Notes under the pieces: generated by a model
The model's input: only the letters and a program-made list of their open reading frames with translations
The model's database searches: none
What the model was told of the DNA's origin: nothing
Part shown: piece after piece, positions 54,889-64,000 of the stretch
Layout of the letters: each line of letters begins with the position of its first letter
Numbering within the stretch: position 1 is the first letter of the stretch
Assembly (NCBI RefSeq): GCF_000439085.1
Contig: NZ_AUUA01000008.1
Span: 62,001-126,000, forward strand
Direction: 5' to 3'
Source: Leminorella grimontii ATCC 33999 = DSM 5078
GTDB lineage: Bacteria > Pseudomonadota > Gammaproteobacteria > Enterobacterales > Enterobacteriaceae
DNA: 64,000 nucleotides
Position numbers and translations under genes: made by a program

Positions 54889-55670
54889 TGTTGCTACAGA
54901 CGTTGGCGTCGCTAGGGCGCCGGGGCATTCATTTTATCGGCTCGTTCGGTCGCTCTGGCGCTATGCTATATGGGGCGCTGGTGGGGACGCCGGAGTTTCG
55001 AAAGCAGTGGCCGCTGCTTATCAAGCAGCTGTACGTCGTCGGCGTCCAGTCCCTGCTGATTATCATCGTTTCCGGCCTGTTCATCGGCATGGTGCTGGGG
55101 CTGCAAGGGTACCTTATTTTAACCACCTACAGCGCCGAGGCGAGCCTCGGTATGATGGTGGCGCTGTCGCTGCTCAGAGAGCTGGGCCCGGTGGTTACCG
55201 CGCTGCTGTTTGCCGGTCGCGCGGGTTCTGCCCTGACGGCGGAGATAGGCCTGATGAAGGCGACGGAGCAGCTCTCCAGCCTTGAGATGATGGCGGTCGA
55301 TCCCCTGCGTCGGGTGGTGGCGCCGCGCTTCTGGGCCGGTTTTATCAGCATGCCGCTTTTGACCGCGATTTTTGTCGCCGTGGGCATTCTGGGCGGTGCA
55401 ATGGTCGGTGTGGACTGGAAGGGCATTGACGGCGGCTTTTTCTGGTCGGCGATGCAGGATTCCGTCAGCTGGCATACCGACATACTAAACTGTTTTATTA
55501 AAAGCATGGTGTTTGCTATCACCGTGACCTGGATTGCGTTGCACAACGGCTATGACTGTATTCCAACGTCGCAGGGCATTAGCCAAGCGACGACGCGTAC
55601 CGTCGTGCACGCCTCTCTTGCCGTATTAGGTTTGGATTTTGTACTGACCGCAATGATGTTTGGGAACTAA
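54888..55670 (+). CDS. mlaE: Phospholipid ABC transporter permease MlaE
   Basis: 260 residues, about five membrane segments, with the family motif [21 protein letters not shown] region ([22 protein letters not shown]). Its ATG overlaps the last base of mlaF. Confidence 0.97.
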   Translation: MLLQTLASLGRRGIHFIGSFGRSGAMLYGALVGTPEFRKQWPLLIKQLYVVGVQSLLIIIVSGLFIGMVLGLQGYLILTTYSAEASLGMMVALSLLRELGPVVTALLFAGRAGSALTAEIGLMKATEQLSSLEMMAVDPLRRVVAPRFWAGFISMPLLTAIFVAVGILGGAMVGVDWKGIDGGFFWSAMQDSVSWHTDILNCFIKSMVFAITVTWIALHNGYDCIPTSQGISQATTRTVVHASLAVLGLDFVLTAMMFGN

Positions 55671-55674
55671 ATCG

Positions 55675-56190
55675 ATGCAAAGTAAAAAAACGGAAATCTG
55701 GGTAGGCGTGTTTATGCTCATTGGGCTGTGTTCACTGCTTTTCCTGTGTTTGAAAGTGGCGGACGTAAAGTCGCTGGGCAATGAACCGACATACCGAATC
55801 TACGCTACGTTTGACAACATCGGCAGCCTTAAGGTGCGTTCGCCGGTGAAGGTGGGCGGCGTGCTGATTGGCCGCGTGGCGGATATTACGCTTGACGAAA
55901 AGTCTTACCTGCCGCGGGTCGCTATCGACATTCAGGACCGCTATAACCATATTCCTGACACCAGTTCGCTGTCTATTCGTACCGCAGGCCTGCTGGGGGA
56001 ACAGTTTTTGGCGCTGAACATAGGCTTTGAGGATGAAGATATGGGCACCTCAATTCTTAAAAACGGCGATACGCTGAAAGACACCAAGTCAGCGATGGTG
56101 CTGGAAGACCTGATTGGACAGTTCTTGTACAAGAGCGGCGATGAAAAGCCGGCGGAAGATCCCGCTGCACAGCCGCAGAGCGCTCATTGA
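55675..56190 (+). CDS. mlaD: Phospholipid transport substrate-binding protein MlaD
   Basis: 171 residues from ATG 55675, giving [13 protein letters not shown] as in E. coli. Inner-membrane anchor at about 8-28, MCE domain ([32 protein letters not shown]), acidic tail. Forms the hexameric ring over MlaFE. Confidence 0.96.
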   Translation: MQSKKTEIWVGVFMLIGLCSLLFLCLKVADVKSLGNEPTYRIYATFDNIGSLKVRSPVKVGGVLIGRVADITLDEKSYLPRVAIDIQDRYNHIPDTSSLSIRTAGLLGEQFLALNIGFEDEDMGTSILKNGDTLKDTKSAMVLEDLIGQFLYKSGDEKPAEDPAAQPQSAH

Positions 56191-56228
56191 TTTTGGGTAA
56201 TGAACCACGGGTAGTGAGAGGAACAGTT

Positions 56229-56855
56229 ATGTTTAAACGTTTTATGATGGCCGCGCTTCTTGTTGTTGCGCCTTTGGCGGTTAACGCAGCGGCGAATAAT
56301 CCCTATCAGGAAATGCAGGCGGCGGCGGAGAAAACCTTCAACCGCTTGAAAGCGGAGCAGCCTAAAATCAAGGCCAATCCCGACTATTTGAAAACCATCG
56401 TTAAGGAAGAGCTGATCCCTTACGTTCAGGTGAAGTATGCCGGAGCGCTGGTTTTAGGTCGCTATTACAAGGACGCGACACCGGCCCAGCGCGATGCCTA
56501 TATGCCTGCGTTTGAGGCCTATCTGGAACAGGCCTACGGCCAGGCGCTGGCGATGTATAACGGCCAAAACTACCAGATCTCTCCGGAGCAGCCGCTCGGC
56601 GATAAAGACAACGTGTCCATTCGCATTACCATCAACGACACTAACGGACGCCCGCCGATCCGCCTTGACTTCCAATGGCGTAAGAACAGCAAAACCGGCG
56701 AGTGGAAGGCCTATGACATGATTGCCGAAGGCATCAGCATGATCACCACCAAGCAGAACGAGTGGGCGGAGACGCTGCGCCGCGACGGCGTTGACGGATT
56801 GACCACGCAGCTGAGCGCGCTTTCTAAACAGCCTATTAAGCTGGACAGCAAATAA
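56229..56855 (+). CDS. mlaC: Phospholipid-binding protein MlaC
   Basis: 208 residues from ATG 56229, which has AGGAA upstream. Signal peptide at about 1-21 (PLAVNA-AA). It shuttles phospholipids across the periplasm between MlaA and Mla[22 protein letters not shown] and [11 protein letters not shown] are typical. Confidence 0.95.
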   Translation: MFKRFMMAALLVVAPLAVNAAANNPYQEMQAAAEKTFNRLKAEQPKIKANPDYLKTIVKEELIPYVQVKYAGALVLGRYYKDATPAQRDAYMPAFEAYLEQAYGQALAMYNGQNYQISPEQPLGDKDNVSIRITINDTNGRPPIRLDFQWRKNSKTGEWKAYDMIAEGISMITTKQNEWAETLRRDGVDGLTTQLSALSKQPIKLDSK

Positions 56856-57178
56856 TGGCCTCGGCGTCGTTAGACTGGCGGGTTAATGACGGCACTATGG
56901 CGTTGAGCGGCGATTTAAACCGTGAGACGCTGATGCCTCTGTGGGATGCGCGTCAGACGTTTATTCCACCAGAGGTTCACACGCTTGACGTGGCCGGGCT
57001 CGATCGCGTTGACTCGCCCGGCCTGGCGATGCTGGTTTATTTGCTGGACGCAACGTCCGCCCGTAAGCGCCCCGTTATGCTGGTCGGGCTGACGGAAAAG
57101 CTGAGCTCGCTGATGGCGCTCTACAATTTGCAGCAAATTATTCAGCCGTATCTGGTGAGCCAGAGCGAAGGGCTGTGA
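56855..57178 (+). CDS. mlaB: STAS-domain protein MlaB
   Basis: 107 residues. STAS fold with VDSPGLAMLVYLL carrying the conserved Ser/Thr. It binds MlaF in the cytoplasm and is needed for the transporter. Start overlaps mlaC by one base. Confidence 0.94.
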   Translation: MASASLDWRVNDGTMALSGDLNRETLMPLWDARQTFIPPEVHTLDVAGLDRVDSPGLAMLVYLLDATSARKRPVMLVGLTEKLSSLMALYNLQQIIQPYLVSQSEGL

Positions 57179-57198
57179 TACTATAAACCCTAGCCTAT

Positions 57199-57228
57199 CG
57201 TACCGGCGCAGTAAAATGTGCCGGTACG
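57199..57228 (+). terminator. Terminator after mlaB
   Basis: Twelve-base stem with one mismatch (57199-57210 with 57217-57228), followed by CTGTTTTTA. It ends mlaFEDCB. Confidence 0.8.
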
Positions 57229-57333
57229 CTGTTTTTATCGTTATAAAAATGACGGCCGCCTGCTTCTCGACTTTGGTTGTTTTTTCATCCGCAGCGGCTT
57301 GGCATGTTTAACCCAGTGAGCACAGAAAAGCCC

Positions 57334-57588
57334 ATGGAAACTACCCTCATCAGACAGATTTTAATGGATGCCCTAAACCTGCAGGATGCCCACGTTACCG
57401 GCGACGGCAGCCATTTTCAGGTGATTGCCATCGGTGAAATTTTTGCAGGCATGAGCCGAGTCAAACAGCAGCAGGCAGTTTACGCGCCGCTGGCGGAATA
57501 TATCTCCGATAACCGTATTCACGCGTTATCGATCAAAGTGTACACCCCGGCAGAGTGGGAACGCGATCGTAAGCTAAACGGTCTGTAA
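57334..57588 (+). CDS. ibaG: BolA-family acid stress protein IbaG
   Basis: 84 residues from ATG 57334 ([10 protein letters not shown]), the E. coli length; a longer in-frame extension exists upstream but has no support. [27 protein letters not shown] is the BolA signature. It acts with glutaredoxin in iron-sulfur cluster handling. It sits directly before murA as in E. coli. Confidence 0.95.
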   Translation: METTLIRQILMDALNLQDAHVTGDGSHFQVIAIGEIFAGMSRVKQQQAVYAPLAEYISDNRIHALSIKVYTPAEWERDRKLNGL

Positions 57589-57677
57589 TTCACTTTTTGC
57601 CTTCAGTGAAGAAAAAAACGCATAGACATCACAATCACTTCACCGAAGCGGTGCATGCTGATCGCAGGTTTTTTTAA

Positions 57678-58952
<1,275 letters not shown>

Positions 58953-58983
58953 TCAAGCAGCGATGCGGGTATAAATAAATGAG

Positions 58984-59010
58984 AAGGGGGAGCGCCTGTC
59001 GCTCCCCCTT
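58984..59010. terminator. Bidirectional terminator between murA and degS
   Basis: Perfect 11-base stem (58984-58994 with 59000-59010), 5-base loop, T-rich continuation on the plus strand; convergent genes. Confidence 0.85.
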
Positions 59011-59038
59011 TGCTTTAGGTGTCTATTCAGCCAGCCTG

Positions 59039-60106
59039 TCAGGTCGCCGGGTATTCAGCGATAGTGACGGTTACGGTGGTTTTCTGGCCTCGACGTAGGA
59101 CCTCTACCGGAATGCTGGTGCCGGGGCGAATTTCGGCTATCTGATCCATAACTTCAAGAACTGAACCAGCGGCCTTGCCGTTGACGCTCAGCAGGATATC
59201 TCCGGCCTGTATTCCCGCACGATCCGCCGGCCCGCCGGGCGTTACCGATCTGACCAGGATGCCCTGCAGTCGGTCAAACGGGCCGCTTTGCGCCTGTACC
59301 TGACCAAGATCTCCGCCACCGATGCCGATATATCCGCGAATAACGCGCCCGTCGCGGATAAGCTTATCCATGATTTTGGTCGCCAGCTCGATGGGAATAG
59401 CAAAGCTGATGCCTTCCGGCGTATCGCCGTCCGTTCGTTTATCCAACGACAGCGTATTGATGCCGACCAGTTCGCCAAGCGAGTTGACCAGCGCGCCGCC
59501 GGAGTTGCCGTGGTTAATGGAGGCGTCGGTCTGAAGCAGGTTCTGGCGGCCGTAGGGGCTTAGGCCGATGCGCCCGGTTGCGCTGATGATGCCCTGAGTT
59601 ACCGTTTGCCCGAGGTTATAGGGGTTGCCGATCGCTAAAACGACGTCGCCGACGTGGGACGTCCTTTTGGTATTGATAGGTATCACCGGCAGATTGCCTT
59701 CCTGAATTTTCAGAACGGCGAGATCCGTTAGGGTATCGCTTCCGACAACCAGCGCTTCGTCGATTTGTCCGTTTTGCAGCGCGACGATGATTTGGTCGGC
59801 GTTGACGATAACGTGTCGGTTAGTGAGGATGTAGCCCTTTTTATTCATGATGACGCCAGAGCCCAGCGTATTGATGCCCGGCCCGTTTTGGCTGTGAATG
59901 TTGCGGTTGTATATGTTGACTACCGCAGGGGCGGCGCGCTTGACGGCGCTGTTATAGCTCGCGGGCGCTTCGCCAAGGGAGAGCGAAAGCGAATTATCCA
60001 GCAGGCCTGAGGTATCGCGCAGCGACGGGAAAATGGTCAGCAGCGTCGCAGCGATGATAAGGCCGATAAGAATTGAGCGTAACAGTTTGGCAAACATGCA
60101 TGTCAT
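59039..60106 (-). CDS. degS: Site-1 serine protease DegS
   Basis: 355 residues, as in E. coli. Inner-membrane anchor at about 10-28; trypsin-like domain with His in NRHVI, Asp in LTDLAVLK, Ser in INHGNSGGAL; one PDZ domain (RVIRGYIGIGG on). It senses unfolded outer-membrane proteins and cuts RseA to release sigma-E. Downstream of degQ. Confidence 0.97.
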   Translation of the reverse strand: MTCMFAKLLRSILIGLIIAATLLTIFPSLRDTSGLLDNSLSLSLGEAPASYNSAVKRAAPAVVNIYNRNIHSQNGPGINTLGSGVIMNKKGYILTNRHVIVNADQIIVALQNGQIDEALVVGSDTLTDLAVLKIQEGNLPVIPINTKRTSHVGDVVLAIGNPYNLGQTVTQGIISATGRIGLSPYGRQNLLQTDASINHGNSGGALVNSLGELVGINTLSLDKRTDGDTPEGISFAIPIELATKIMDKLIRDGRVIRGYIGIGGGDLGQVQAQSGPFDRLQGILVRSVTPGGPADRAGIQAGDILLSVNGKAAGSVLEVMDQIAEIRPGTSIPVEVLRRGQKTTVTVTIAEYPAT

Positions 60107-60144
60107 CAGGAAAAATAGGGGTAGTTAAGGATAACATGACTTTA

Positions 60145-60171
60145 ACGGATACGGCACATCGCCGTATCCGT
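60145..60171. terminator. Hairpin between degQ and degS
   Basis: Perfect 11-base stem (60145-60155 with 60161-60171) with TTTTT following on the plus strand but not on the minus strand. It may attenuate transcription between the genes. Confidence 0.5.
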
Positions 60172-60185
60172 TTTTGCGATCGAGG

Positions 60186-61559
60186 TTAGCGCAGGATCAG
60201 GTAGATATTATCGTCGCCGCGTAAAATGTTCAGCGCGACTACGTTAGGCTTGCCGTCCAGAATCTTACGCAGCTCGCCGAGGTTTTGCGTACGCTCGCTG
60301 TTAACGCCGATGATCATATCGCCTGCGCGCAGGCCGCTTTGAGCAGCCGGAGAGCCTTTCTCAACGTCTTTGATTAGGACACCCTTGTTGCCCTGGACTT
60401 CACCGTTGTTCAGGGTTGCGCCCTGAAGAGCCGGCATCAGGGTTTCCGCGCTGGTGGAGGACTGGTCGCTGTTTTGCAGCTCGACGTCCACTTCCATCGG
60501 CTTGCCTTCACGCAGCAGGCCCATCTTCACCTTCTTGCCCGCACCGGCGGTCGCGACCTTGGCGCGCAGTTCGGCAAAGCTGCTGATGGTTTTGCCGTCA
60601 AGAGACACGATGACGTCGCCGGACTTGATGCCCGCAGCCGCTGCGGCAGACTTGGGAATAACTTCGCTGACGAAGGCGCCGCGCTGTGCGTCAACCTTGA
60701 AGGCTTTCGCCATCTCGGCGGTCATTTCGCTGCCCTTGATGCCCAGCATGCCGCGCTTGACTTCACCGTATTTAATCAGCTGCTCGGTCAGGCTTTGCAC
60801 CATGTTGCTTGGAATGGCGAAACCGATGCCGACGTTACCGCCGCTTGGCGCAAGAATAGCGGTGTTGATGCCGATAAGCTCGCCGTTCAGGTTGACCAGC
60901 GCGCCGCCGGAGTTGCCGCGGTTAATGGAGGCATCGGTCTGGATGAAGTTTTCAAACCCTTCCAGATTCAGGCCGCTGCGGCCCAGAGCGGAGATTATGC
61001 CGGAGGTTGCGGTTTGCCCCAGGCCGAACGGGTTACCGACGGCGACGGCAAAGTCGCCGACGCGCAGGGAATCAGAGTCCGCCATTTTGACGGCGGTGAG
61101 ATCTTTTTCTTTGGCGTCAATCAGCTGAAGCAGGGCGATATCCGACTGCTCGTCGCGGCCGATAAGCTTCGCCTGATACTCTTTGCCGTTGTTTAACTGA
61201 ACGCGGATCTTGTCGGCGTTGTTCACCACGTGGTTATTGGTGACGACGTAGCCCTTTTCTGCGTTGATAATTACGCCGGAACCCAGGCCTTCAAACGGGC
61301 GTACGCTCTGCTGTTCGGACGGCATATTCGGTCCGAAGAAGAACTTAAACTCTTCAGGAATGCGCTGACGCTGAACCTGAGTGCCTTCAACGTAGACGCT
61401 AACGACCGCGGGCAGTACCTTCTCTAACATGGGCGCCAGGCTTGGCGTTTGCTCGCCGGCGACGGCAGTAGGCAGAGCGGCGTTGGCTGCCGGTACTGAG
61501 GAAAAAGTTAATCCTAGACTGACGGTCAGGGCGCTCAATAATAACGTTGTTTTCTTCAT
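60186..61559 (-). CDS. degQ: Periplasmic serine endoprotease DegQ
   Basis: 457 residues from the ATG at 61559 (MKKTTLLLSALTVSLGLTFS); a longer frame upstream is unlikely. Signal peptide at about 1-27, protease domain with NNHVV, SDIALLQ and RGNSGGAL, then two PDZ domains. DegP-like quality control of periplasmic proteins. Upstream of degS as in E. coli. Confidence 0.96.
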   Translation of the reverse strand: MKKTTLLLSALTVSLGLTFSSVPAANAALPTAVAGEQTPSLAPMLEKVLPAVVSVYVEGTQVQRQRIPEEFKFFFGPNMPSEQQSVRPFEGLGSGVIINAEKGYVVTNNHVVNNADKIRVQLNNGKEYQAKLIGRDEQSDIALLQLIDAKEKDLTAVKMADSDSLRVGDFAVAVGNPFGLGQTATSGIISALGRSGLNLEGFENFIQTDASINRGNSGGALVNLNGELIGINTAILAPSGGNVGIGFAIPSNMVQSLTEQLIKYGEVKRGMLGIKGSEMTAEMAKAFKVDAQRGAFVSEVIPKSAAAAAGIKSGDVIVSLDGKTISSFAELRAKVATAGAGKKVKMGLLREGKPMEVDVELQNSDQSSTSAETLMPALQGATLNNGEVQGNKGVLIKDVEKGSPAAQSGLRAGDMIIGVNSERTQNLGELRKILDGKPNVVALNILRGDDNIYLILR

Positions 61560-61920
61560 GGGTAATATACTCTCAATACCAACCTTTAACCTAAATAGAA
61601 GCCGCATAAGCGGCCGCTGATAAAGCTTCTTAGGGCCAATCCCATTAGGCTATTTAATTTGCCCGTTTGGATACGGGCAGTGCCAATATATACCTACTGG
61701 GACAGGCCCTTACTCTATGATAGTAGCTAATCTAAGACCCGGCATAGGCGAAAAAAGTTCATCAAAGAACACATTACGTCAGGGGGGAAGCGGAAATGTT
61801 AGAAATGTGACCGGCCTCAAATCCAGACGGCATGCGGGAGAACGGGGAACGTAAAGAAAGGTAATGTTATTCAAGTAGCTGCGGCGTCGTTAAAAACGGC
61901 GCCGCGTCGAGTTATTTTGC
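61560..61920. other. Intergenic region between zapG and degQ
   Basis: 361 bases without a gene. It contains an imperfect GC-rich hairpin after zapG (arms 61881-61891 and 61895-61905) and a second one (61660-61666 with 61673-61679), and should hold the degQ promoter, which I cannot pinpoint. Confidence 0.5.
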
Positions 61921-62328
61921 TTATTCTTTGCGCTCTGGCCGAAACAGGCCTGAAGCTCCTTCGGAATAGTCGCGAGGAGGATGTTCCGGACTCATGCGAT
62001 CTTCTTCGCTATCGGCTGCGCCAGGCTTAAAGTTGAGATAGCTAAAAGGGTTGCTGGACGCCATGTCAGGCAGCAGGGTAGTAGAGCTTTTCACCATATG
62101 CTTGTGAAATTGGCGATAGTCCTGAGCCATTTTTTCAAGCAGTTCGGCGCTGTGGGAAAAGTGATTGACCAGTTCCTGACGGTAGGTTTCCAGTTCGGCT
62201 CTGCTCTTATCAAGCTCTTGTTGTAGTGCCGTTTGCTGACGCAGCTTCCGGTTGCCGAACCGCATGGCTAAGGCGCCAATAATAAGCCCGACGACTAAGC
62301 CAACGATCAGTGCATATTCCCAAGTCAT
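61921..62328 (-). CDS. zapG: Cell-division/envelope protein ZapG (YhcB, DUF1043)
   Basis: 135 residues. One membrane segment at about 5-24, then a coiled coil (RNRKLRQQTALQQELDKSRAELETYRQEL) and HFSHSAELLEKMAQDYRQFHKHM, the family signature. Coordinates cell wall and membrane synthesis. Upstream of degQ as in E. coli. Confidence 0.95.
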   Translation of the reverse strand: MTWEYALIVGLVVGLIIGALAMRFGNRKLRQQTALQQELDKSRAELETYRQELVNHFSHSAELLEKMAQDYRQFHKHMVKSSTTLLPDMASSNPFSYLNFKPGAADSEEDRMSPEHPPRDYSEGASGLFRPERKE

Positions 62329-62520
62329 AGTGACTCCTTGTTACGGTCATAAATTACAGAGGGACAAACCCGACAAAAGGCCGGAAAACGGTGACACAGC
62401 CCGCAGTTCCCCCGCGTTCTCGCGCATCACTATACCTGCAAAGATAGGGTTGGGGGAACCTCAATCAGTATGTTGTTATATCCTATCATGATAAAGACGC
62501 GTTTTTCATCTCAAAAGGCC

Positions 62521-62543
62521 GGGCAGAAAGCGAACGTCTGCCC
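62521..62543 (-). terminator. Terminator after dpiA
   Basis: Seven-base stem (62521-62527 with 62537-62543), followed on the minus strand by GGCCTTTTG, 9 bases past the dpiA stop. Confidence 0.6.
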
Positions 62544-62552
62544 ACCAGTCGA

Positions 62553-63254
62553 TTAGTTCTCTTTTCTCTGCGGGCTGAGCCGGTAAATGCGTTGAGGACG
62601 GCCTACTTTACCGTAAATGATCTCTGCCTTAAGGAAGCTTTCTTTTGTGCAAAACTCAAGGTAGCGTCGGGCCGTCGTGCGGCTTAAGCCTAGCTTTTTG
62701 GCAATGTCTTCGGCCGTGTAGCCAATTTCCTCGCCGCTGTCGATGAAGGCGTCCTGTACGACCTTCAGCGTAATTTCATCGATGCCGATAGGCATTGACG
62801 GTTTGGCTTGAATGCGAGCAAACGTATTGAACATTTCATCGACCTGCCACTGGCTGACGTCTTCTGCCTGACGCTGTACGCGGTGCAGGTGGCTTAGGCG
62901 TTCCAGTGTTTGCTCCAGCCTGTCGTAGGAAACCGGCTTTATCAAATAGTCAAATACGCCATAGCGGATAGCGTCAGCGACGGTTTCAATATCGCTGGCG
63001 GCCGTAATGAAGATAATTTGCCCTTGATACTTGGCGGCGGACAGTTCTTGTAATAGTTCGATCCCTTTGCCGTCGGGCAAGTAGTTATCCAGCACGATTA
63101 AGTCGGGTTTGAAGTTGGCAATCATCATCCGGCCCTGTTCCAGATTGCCGGCCAACCATACCTGACGGCAGGCGCTGTGGCGCTTTATAAATTCAGCGTG
63201 CATTTCGGCCAGCGGCGTTTCGTCCTCGATGATTAATATGTTCAGGTATTTCAT
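62553..63254 (-). CDS. dpiA: Response regulator of the CitB/DpiA family
   Basis: 233 residues. Receiver domain with the phosphorylatable Asp near residue 56 (IVLDNYLPDGKG) and Lys in YLIKPVSYDRL; C-terminal DNA-binding part with a CitB-type winged helix (AEDIAKKLGLSRTTARRYLEFC, YGKVGRPQRIYRL). IIEDETPLAEMHAEF and QVDEMFNTFAR resemble E. coli DpiA closely. It should respond to citrate or a related dicarboxylate sensed by the adjacent kinase. dpiB overlaps within 2 bases. Confidence 0.88.
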   Translation of the reverse strand: MKYLNILIIEDETPLAEMHAEFIKRHSACRQVWLAGNLEQGRMMIANFKPDLIVLDNYLPDGKGIELLQELSAAKYQGQIIFITAASDIETVADAIRYGVFDYLIKPVSYDRLEQTLERLSHLHRVQRQAEDVSQWQVDEMFNTFARIQAKPSMPIGIDEITLKVVQDAFIDSGEEIGYTAEDIAKKLGLSRTTARRYLEFCTKESFLKAEIIYGKVGRPQRIYRLSPQRKEN

Positions 63255-63256
63255 GA

Positions 63257-64000
63257 CTAATTTCCTTTTGCTGTCCCCTTAGGAATAAAAATAGAAAACA
63301 CAGTACCGTAGGGCTCGTTATCTTCTATCGTAATGGTGCCGTTGTACTGATCGATATAGGTTTTAACCAGATAAAGCCCTATTCCGTGATCGCCGCTTCG
63401 TTTGGAGGATACGCCGCGGGTAAAAATTTTGTCGCGAATGTCGGGTGCTATGCCAGAACCCTGATCCGAAACCTCAATCACCAGCTCTTCGCCTTCGTCC
63501 GAGATATAGCACTCAACTATCTTGCTACCGTCCGGATTCTTTAGCGTAGCCTCAAAAGCGTTATTAAGCAGGTTGCCCAAAATGCTGGCGAGCTCATTTT
63601 CGGTGAGCGGCCCCGGAGTGGCGCTCAGTGAACTCCCCGATATAAAGTCGATCTCAAGCCCCAGTTCCTTCGCTCGATGATATTTGCCAAACAGCAGTCC
63701 CGCAATCAGGCGGTTTTTAAACATGCTGCTGATATTGTCGATAATAGACTGTTGATTAGACGACTCAAATTTCACCATCTCCAGCGCCCGATCGTACTCT
63801 TTTAGCTGAAGCAGCCCGCCAATAGTGGACATCCAGTTCAGGTGTTCGTGGCGCAGGGTGCGTAAATTCTCTACGTACTGTTGGATTTGCGACAGCTGGG
63901 CGCTCAGCATGTTGAGCTCGTCCTGACGCCGGAAGCTTATTACCCATCCTTGGAATTCATTGTCTATCCAAATGCCAACGCGGTTAGCGATGATTTTTAC
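63257..64000 (-). CDS. dpiB: Sensor kinase of the CitA/DpiB family (C-terminal part, cut by window edge)
   Basis: At least 247 residues are visible; the frame continues without a stop to base 64000. The opening VKIIANRVGIWIDNEFQGWVI is the end of a PAS domain as in DpiB. H-box LRHEHLNWMSTIGGLLQL, N-box ILGNLLNNAFEA and G-boxes GSGIAPDIRDKIF and GDHGIGLYLV follow. Partner of the DpiA regulator in the same operon. The ligand-binding and membrane parts lie outside the window. Confidence 0.85.
   Translation of the reverse strand, partial: VKIIANRVGIWIDNEFQGWVISFRRQDELNMLSAQLSQIQQYVENLRTLRHEHLNWMSTIGGLLQLKEYDRALEMVKFESSNQQSIIDNISSMFKNRLIAGLLFGKYHRAKELGLEIDFISGSSLSATPGPLTENELASILGNLLNNAFEATLKNPDGSKIVECYISDEGEELVIEVSDQGSGIAPDIRDKIFTRGVSSKRSGDHGIGLYLVKTYIDQYNGTITIEDNEPYGTVFSIFIPKGTAKGN

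Overview
The window is chromosomal DNA from a gammaproteobacterium of the order Enterobacterales. Fis, DusB, PrmA, PanF, YhdT, AccBC, AroQ, CsrD, MreBCD, Maf, RNase G, YhdP, TldD, RpoN, LptABC, KdsCD, MlaFEDCB, IbaG, MurA, DegS/DegQ and ZapG are all close to their Escherichia coli forms and largely keep the E. coli order. The arrangement is not that of E. coli or Salmonella: yjgA-pmbA and rnk have joined this region, murA faces degS, and a dpiBA-like pair follows zapG. The lineage may be a less-studied family such as Budviciaceae, but that is a guess from gene order and a moderate-to-high GC content.

Layout. 1-0.74 kb: end of a fimbrial cluster. 1.0-3.2 kb: an orphan glycyl-radical-enzyme activase and a DUF6765-like protein. 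3.4-6.9 kb: hexuronate module (uxuA, an MFS transporter and a divergent GntR regulator, with a perfect CRP-type palindrome and a second inverted repeat between them). 7.0-10.5 kb: phytase-like esterase, PepSY membrane protein and a small unknown membrane protein. 10.6-21.0 kb: dusB-fis, yhdT-panF-prmA, a tautomerase, a GFA protein, aroQ-accB-accC, acuI and an unknown duplicated-domain protein. 21.4-34.6 kb: csrD and the cell-shape cluster mreBCD-maf-rng-yhdP-nitrilase-tldD. 34.6-44.1 kb: accessory block. 44.3-46.8 kb: yjgA, pmbA, rnk. 47.1-53.6 kb: kdsD-kdsC-lptC-lptA-lptB-rpoN-ptsN-rapZ. 54.1-59.0 kb: mlaFEDCB, ibaG, murA. 59.0-64 kb: degS, degQ, zapG and a DpiA/DpiB two-component system cut by the window edge.

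The most interesting part is the accessory block. Four tightly packed genes (44.1 to 38.7 kb, minus strand, ending in a strong terminator) encode an exported histidine-ammonia-lyase-like protein, a Tat-exported flavoprotein reductase of the fumarate/urocanate reductase family, a periplasmic tetraheme cytochrome c, and a membrane protein fusing seven c-type heme sites to a cytochrome b domain. Read together they look like an anaerobic respiratory chain in which an exported lyase-like protein works beside a quinol-fed reductase of an unsaturated acid, perhaps histidine to urocanate to imidazole propionate. The lyase-like protein lacks the Ala-Ser-Gly triad that makes the MIO cofactor, so either its chemistry is new or it is not a lyase. 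The adjoining regulator looks like a sigma-54 activator but lacks the GAFTGA loop. The same block carries a barnase/barstar pair whose ribonuclease has cysteines at the two positions joined by a well-known engineered disulfide in barnase.

The rpoN/lpt/mla block also lacks three genes normally found in it (yrbG, hpf and npr).
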